Assembly: GCA_022661535.1 (NCBI GenBank)
Contig: JAKULF010000010.1
Location: 558,001 to 622,000, forward strand
Direction of reading: 5' to 3'
Source: Eutypa lata
Lineage: Eukaryota > Ascomycota > Sordariomycetes > Xylariales > Diatrypaceae
DNA length: 64,000 nt
Below the pieces are notes generated by a model, which made no database searches, was not told the DNA's origin, and saw nothing but the letters and a program-made list of their open reading frames with translations. Shown one piece after another: positions 60,464 to 64,000 of this stretch; position 1 is the stretch's first letter, and each line of letters begins with the position of its first letter. The translations under genes were made by a program, and so were the position numbers.

Positions 60464-61257
60464 AGTTCCGCAGAAGTATTAATTGTGGTGGACCAGCTAC
60501 TCAGGTTATCAGTTCGAGAGCCCTTGAGGGTGTATATTAAATGGAACCCGCTACCCCCTTTTCAGGGGTAAAGACCGCCACGGACTAAGGAGATCAGATG
60601 TTTGATCTATAAGTAGACATTCTGCCCCAGCATAGTAGTGACAACAAGACTACTGCCAGCAAAATGTTGGTCAAATAACAGAAGTTTGGAAACTTGCACC
60701 TACAGTTAAGGTCAAACATGCTAGGCTTCCGCCTTGAAGCAGCCACGGGTATGAACCGTAGTAGCGGGTCGATTTCAACAGAAGCTTGGGACAGCATTTC
60801 AGAAGACCCGAGCAGTGTGCCGTGTCATGAATGTTAATATATATTACCATGGGTTCCTAACTAGAATGAACCAAAATGGAGAGGTCTATTCACATATCAT
60901 GTCTACTAATTGAAATCAACGACACTCAGGTGAAACGGGTTGGCCGACCAAATGAAATATTAAGTGCGCGTGGCCAGTCTATTTTCTCAATAGAGGGCTG
61001 CACAATTATTGGCAGCAGTCTGTTTACAGGTAATTAGTGGTGGATAAGTATCTACAAGACGTCAGATTTGCTGATCAACGTCATATGGTTGCTCACACAT
61101 TACAGAGTCTGGCGCTTGTGTGTCTTTCGTCAATAAAGGAAAAGTGAGAAGTATCTATGTTCAGATTCAGGTTCAAATAGTAATGAGAGAAAACGACAGT
61201 TCCATCACGTATATCCCTCCCTACGGCCCTAGATTCCACACAGTATCTAGCCGGTTT
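60464..61257. other. intergenic, no supported gene
   Basis: About 800 bases with short unassigned open frames. No domain or RNA recognised. Confidence 0.5.
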
Positions 61258-62391
61258 TCATATGACGAAAAGATCTTCTTCCGAACGGACTAGTCCCATT
61301 GCGTCAACCATACCCTCAAATGTAGTAAATGATTTCCACTTGCCGGTAAACTCTTTCCACTCTTTCCACTCTTTCCTTGTCCAGCCACAATCCAGATAGC
61401 CCCCCCTAAACCAGTCAGAAAGCGGGTGCTGATAAAGTATAGCAGTACCGATTCTCTCGGATTGGTTCCGATGTCCATCAATTGATTTCAGAATCAGAAA
61501 GTACGGGTGTATTCTATCGCAATATATCAAGACAGCCATGATGTCTTCCGTAGAACAGATTTTAGCCCATACATTCCCTGCTACGTCACCCGATAGGATC
61601 CGGCAAAGCCCGCAGCTTTTATCGCGAAATATATATGGCTTCACAATCCTTAAAGTTTCAATGCTGTCAATGGCCCATGTCTCTCTTAAAGTAGTTTCCA
61701 CAGATCTTTCCAGAATGTGATTTCCATTCTTCATGATAAGCCTAAGTTCTGGCGAATACGAGTCCCACACATACACATGGTCCCAGACACAATCCACGCG
61801 GGAATTATATGCCTTCGAGGGACAGCGAGGACTTTTGTAGGAAGTAGGTACCCACGATACCTGTCCTTTCCATCTAGGCCACGACCACGATGGGAGAAGA
61901 TTATTGCGCCGCTCTCTGTGAGGCCCGTCCAGACACCAGCATAAGCTATGAGCGAAGGCTGAGTTGAGATCCCAGTTAGAATATTTAATGGCTGGTAGGC
62001 CCAAAATAAATGTAATATCGTTGCCCGCTCTAGCTCTATGCATCTGCATAATGCCCTTAAACGCGTCTAAGGCGTCGCTATCATATGTGAGCTGCCGGCA
62101 CGTATACTGTCCAATATCACTGAGTACTTCCTGATGTATCTTCTTAATGACATTTTCATTAGACTCGAGGCCAATGGTCAAGCTGTTGGGTTCGGGTATA
62201 TTTCTAACGCTGCCTTTGCCAGCACGGTCAAAAATACCAGGCGCCATCCATCTACCTTGTTGTGACATATCAGGCAAATGAGAGATTTCTGCAGGGATAT
62301 AGAGGCTCTCCATTTCAGACATCCCGCAACAGTTCCAGTAGAGCTGAATGTCAGTAAACACAAGAACTCTTTTAGATAATAGATGTCGCAT
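61258..62391 (-). pseudogene. C-terminal remnant of a HET-domain protein
   Basis: A 377-residue open frame whose first residues, RHLLSKRVLVFTDIQLYWNC, match the region just after the HET domain in many fungal proteins (the usual TRGWTFQE...LSRRVLVFT..Q..WEC stretch). The later LPSWSWPRWKGQVSW (about residues 166-180) is the typical C-terminal W-S-W block. The HET domain itself should lie upstream, above 62391, but there the sequence turns abruptly into RIPped AT-rich DNA with no similarity, so the N-terminal half is lost or replaced by an insertion. The ATG at 62391 is probably an internal Met. A 9-bp repeat (CTCTTTCCA x3 at 61351-61377) encodes KEWKEWKEF. The remaining frame is intact, so loss may be recent. 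A shortened product could still be made but would lack the death-inducing domain. Confidence 0.65.
61351..61377 (+). repeat. 9-bp in-frame tandem repeat
   Basis: CTCTTTCCA is repeated three times (last copy with one change) inside the HET remnant. It expands Lys-Glu-Trp in the protein and preserves the frame. Confidence 0.8.
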
Positions 62392-64000
62392 TTAAAATTA
62401 ACTTATATTTGCTTTACTACAGCTTTAAAGAAGAAAGGAAAGAAAAAAAGCCTTTTTTAAAAAAAGGTCACTTTTTCTTTATATATATTAAGGTAATAAA
62501 GCTACTTTACCTTTTTAAACTAAAGTTTTTTATTATAATATATTTTTTCTTTTATATTATTTAAATATAAAAAATAATTATATATAAAAATAAACGAATT
62601 ATTTATAAGTATTTATTTAACATTAATTTAACGTTAACGAAATTTAAATAAAAAAACTTTAAAAAATAATTAACGATATAATCGTTAATATAATTAATAA
62701 TATAATCGATAATATTTTTTATATAATTATATTTAAAAAGTTAATTTTTAAATAATTAAAAGTATTAAACGAAGTTTATAATTATATAAAAAGTTATATT
62801 ATTTAAAAAAACGTTCGAAAAATAATTAACGAAAAAACAAAATATAACGCTCGATTTTAAAGCTTTAACGCCGGTTTATTATTTATAAAAAAAATTATTT
62901 TTAATATATATTCTTTACGAAAAAAAATAAAAACGTTTCGTTTTTATAATAAAGTTTAATATTCGTCGTAAAATAAACCTTTTCGTTATTAAATTAAATT
63001 AAGTTTTATATAATCGTAAATTAAATTTTATTTATTTTATTTTTAAAATTAACTTTAAATTTTATTTCTTTAATATTTTTATTACTTTTATTAAATTACG
63101 CCGTTTTTTTATAAATCTTTTTCGATATTTTTTTAAATAAAGTTTTAATTTTTTATTTAAAAGTAAAAAAGTTATAAATTAAGTTTTTAAGTATAAAAAA
63201 CGTTATTTTATAAATTATTTTTTTTTTTCGTTTTTTTAAAAATATAATTTTTTCGAATTTAATTTAACGAAAATAAATAAAAGTTTATTTTTAATAAAAT
63301 ATACTTGTTTTTTAAATTTTATTTAAATTTTTAATAAAATTAAAGAAATTATTTATTATTTTAAAATAAATTCGTCGTTATAATCGTAATTAATAAAAAA
63401 TATTTTTCTTTTAATAATTTATTTAAATTTTTTTAATAAAAACATCGCTTTAAAAAATCTTATTTAACTTTTTATAAAAAGATTAAAATTAATACGATCG
63501 TTTTTCGATTTTTTTATTTTTAAATTTATTTAATAAAACTTTTTAATTTTTTTTTAATCTTTAATTTTATACTTTTTTTTAATTATAAAATTATTAACGT
63601 GTTTTTTTAATAAAAAAACCTTTTTAATAATATCTTTAATCGATTTATAAAAATAATCGTAAACGGTTTTTACGTTACTTTTAAAATTTTATAAAAAAAC
63701 ATTTAATTAATTTTTTTATAAATAATTTTTAATATTTTTTTTATAAATATAATTTCTTTTTAATATATCTTTAAAAATATAATCTTTAATAAAGTTTATT
63801 ATAACGATTTAAATAACTTTTTATAATTAAAAATTCGTTAATATTATTAAATTTATAACGTTAATAAATAAATTAAAAATTATTTTATATTAATCGTTTT
63901 AATATTAAAAGATTTTAATAAAAATATTTTAATTATTTTTAATATTTTTTAAAAGATTTACGATTTTAAAATTAAATTTTATATTTTTTAAATTCTTTTT
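62392..64000. mobile_element. RIPped AT-rich island, open at window end
   Basis: At least 1.6 kb of nearly pure A/T in which most surviving C lies in CpG or CpT and most G in CpG or ApG. CpA/TpG and CpC/GpG are rare. This is the RIP signature and implies former repeat sequence, most likely a transposon. No frame survives and its class cannot be told. It starts within a few bases of the HET remnant's first codon, so it probably interrupts that gene. Its right end is outside the window. Confidence 0.6.

Overview
The window comes from a filamentous ascomycete (Pezizomycotina, probably Sordariomycetes). The genes carry short introns, 49-109 nt in the models built here, almost all GT-AG with CTAAC/CTAAT-like branch sites. 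The families are typical of these fungi: HET, F-box, 2EXR, Pth11/rhodopsin-like receptors, PigL_N, Zn2Cys6 and several P450s. AT-rich tracts have lost most CpA and CpC, as expected from repeat-induced point mutation (RIP). Gene density is low and many loci are broken, so this looks like an accessory, fast-evolving compartment. The species cannot be named from the sequence.

Left part (1-24.9 kb). A decayed membrane-protein gene (about 2.0-3.8 kb) is followed by an intact two-exon F-box-like gene (4.0-5.8 kb), a C-terminally shortened HET gene (8.0-9.0 kb, minus) and a three-exon TRI5-like terpene cyclase (11.1-12.3 kb). Next come a RIPped element bounded by unequal direct repeats (12.7-13.9 kb), a rhodopsin/Pth11-like receptor (17.4-18.7 kb), a 70-residue secreted cysteine-rich protein (20.2-20.4 kb, minus) and a P450 pseudogene (23.4-24.9 kb).

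Middle (25-42 kb). This part holds an F-box protein (25.2 kb), a five-exon CYP505-like P450 without a reductase domain (27.5-29.1 kb), an unrecognised 433-residue protein (29.4 kb, minus), a Caps_synth-type glycosyltransferase (31.6 kb, minus) and a six-exon secreted TAP-like serine hydrolase (34.5-36.5 kb). Then come two divergent broken loci of the fungal NLR/allorecognition type. One is a PigL_N gene with a single in-frame stop (36.8-37.7 kb, minus). The other is a NACHT remnant running into a HET remnant (38.0-41.9 kb, plus).

Right part (42-64 kb). An intracellular GH78 alpha-L-rhamnosidase (42.6-45.2 kb, minus) lies upstream of a Zn2Cys6 transcription factor (48.6-50.6 kb, plus), a 2EXR protein (50.7 kb, minus) and a six-exon, 1238-residue zinc-finger regulator (53.4-57.4 kb). 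These are followed by an intact four-exon P450 (58.0-59.7 kb, minus; one GC-AG intron) that is a relative of the 23-kb pseudogene. Beyond it lie a RIPped partial duplicate of the regulator (60.06-60.46 kb), the C-terminal remnant of a HET protein (61.3-62.4 kb, minus) and a strongly RIPped AT-rich tract to the window end.

No operon-like logic applies. The possible functional groups are (i) scattered specialised-metabolism enzymes (terpene cyclase, P450s, glycosyltransferase), not tight enough to call one cluster, and (ii) a decayed self/non-self recognition locus (PigL_N, NACHT, HET). Duplication followed by RIP explains much of the structure. No tRNA, rRNA or CRISPR array was supported.
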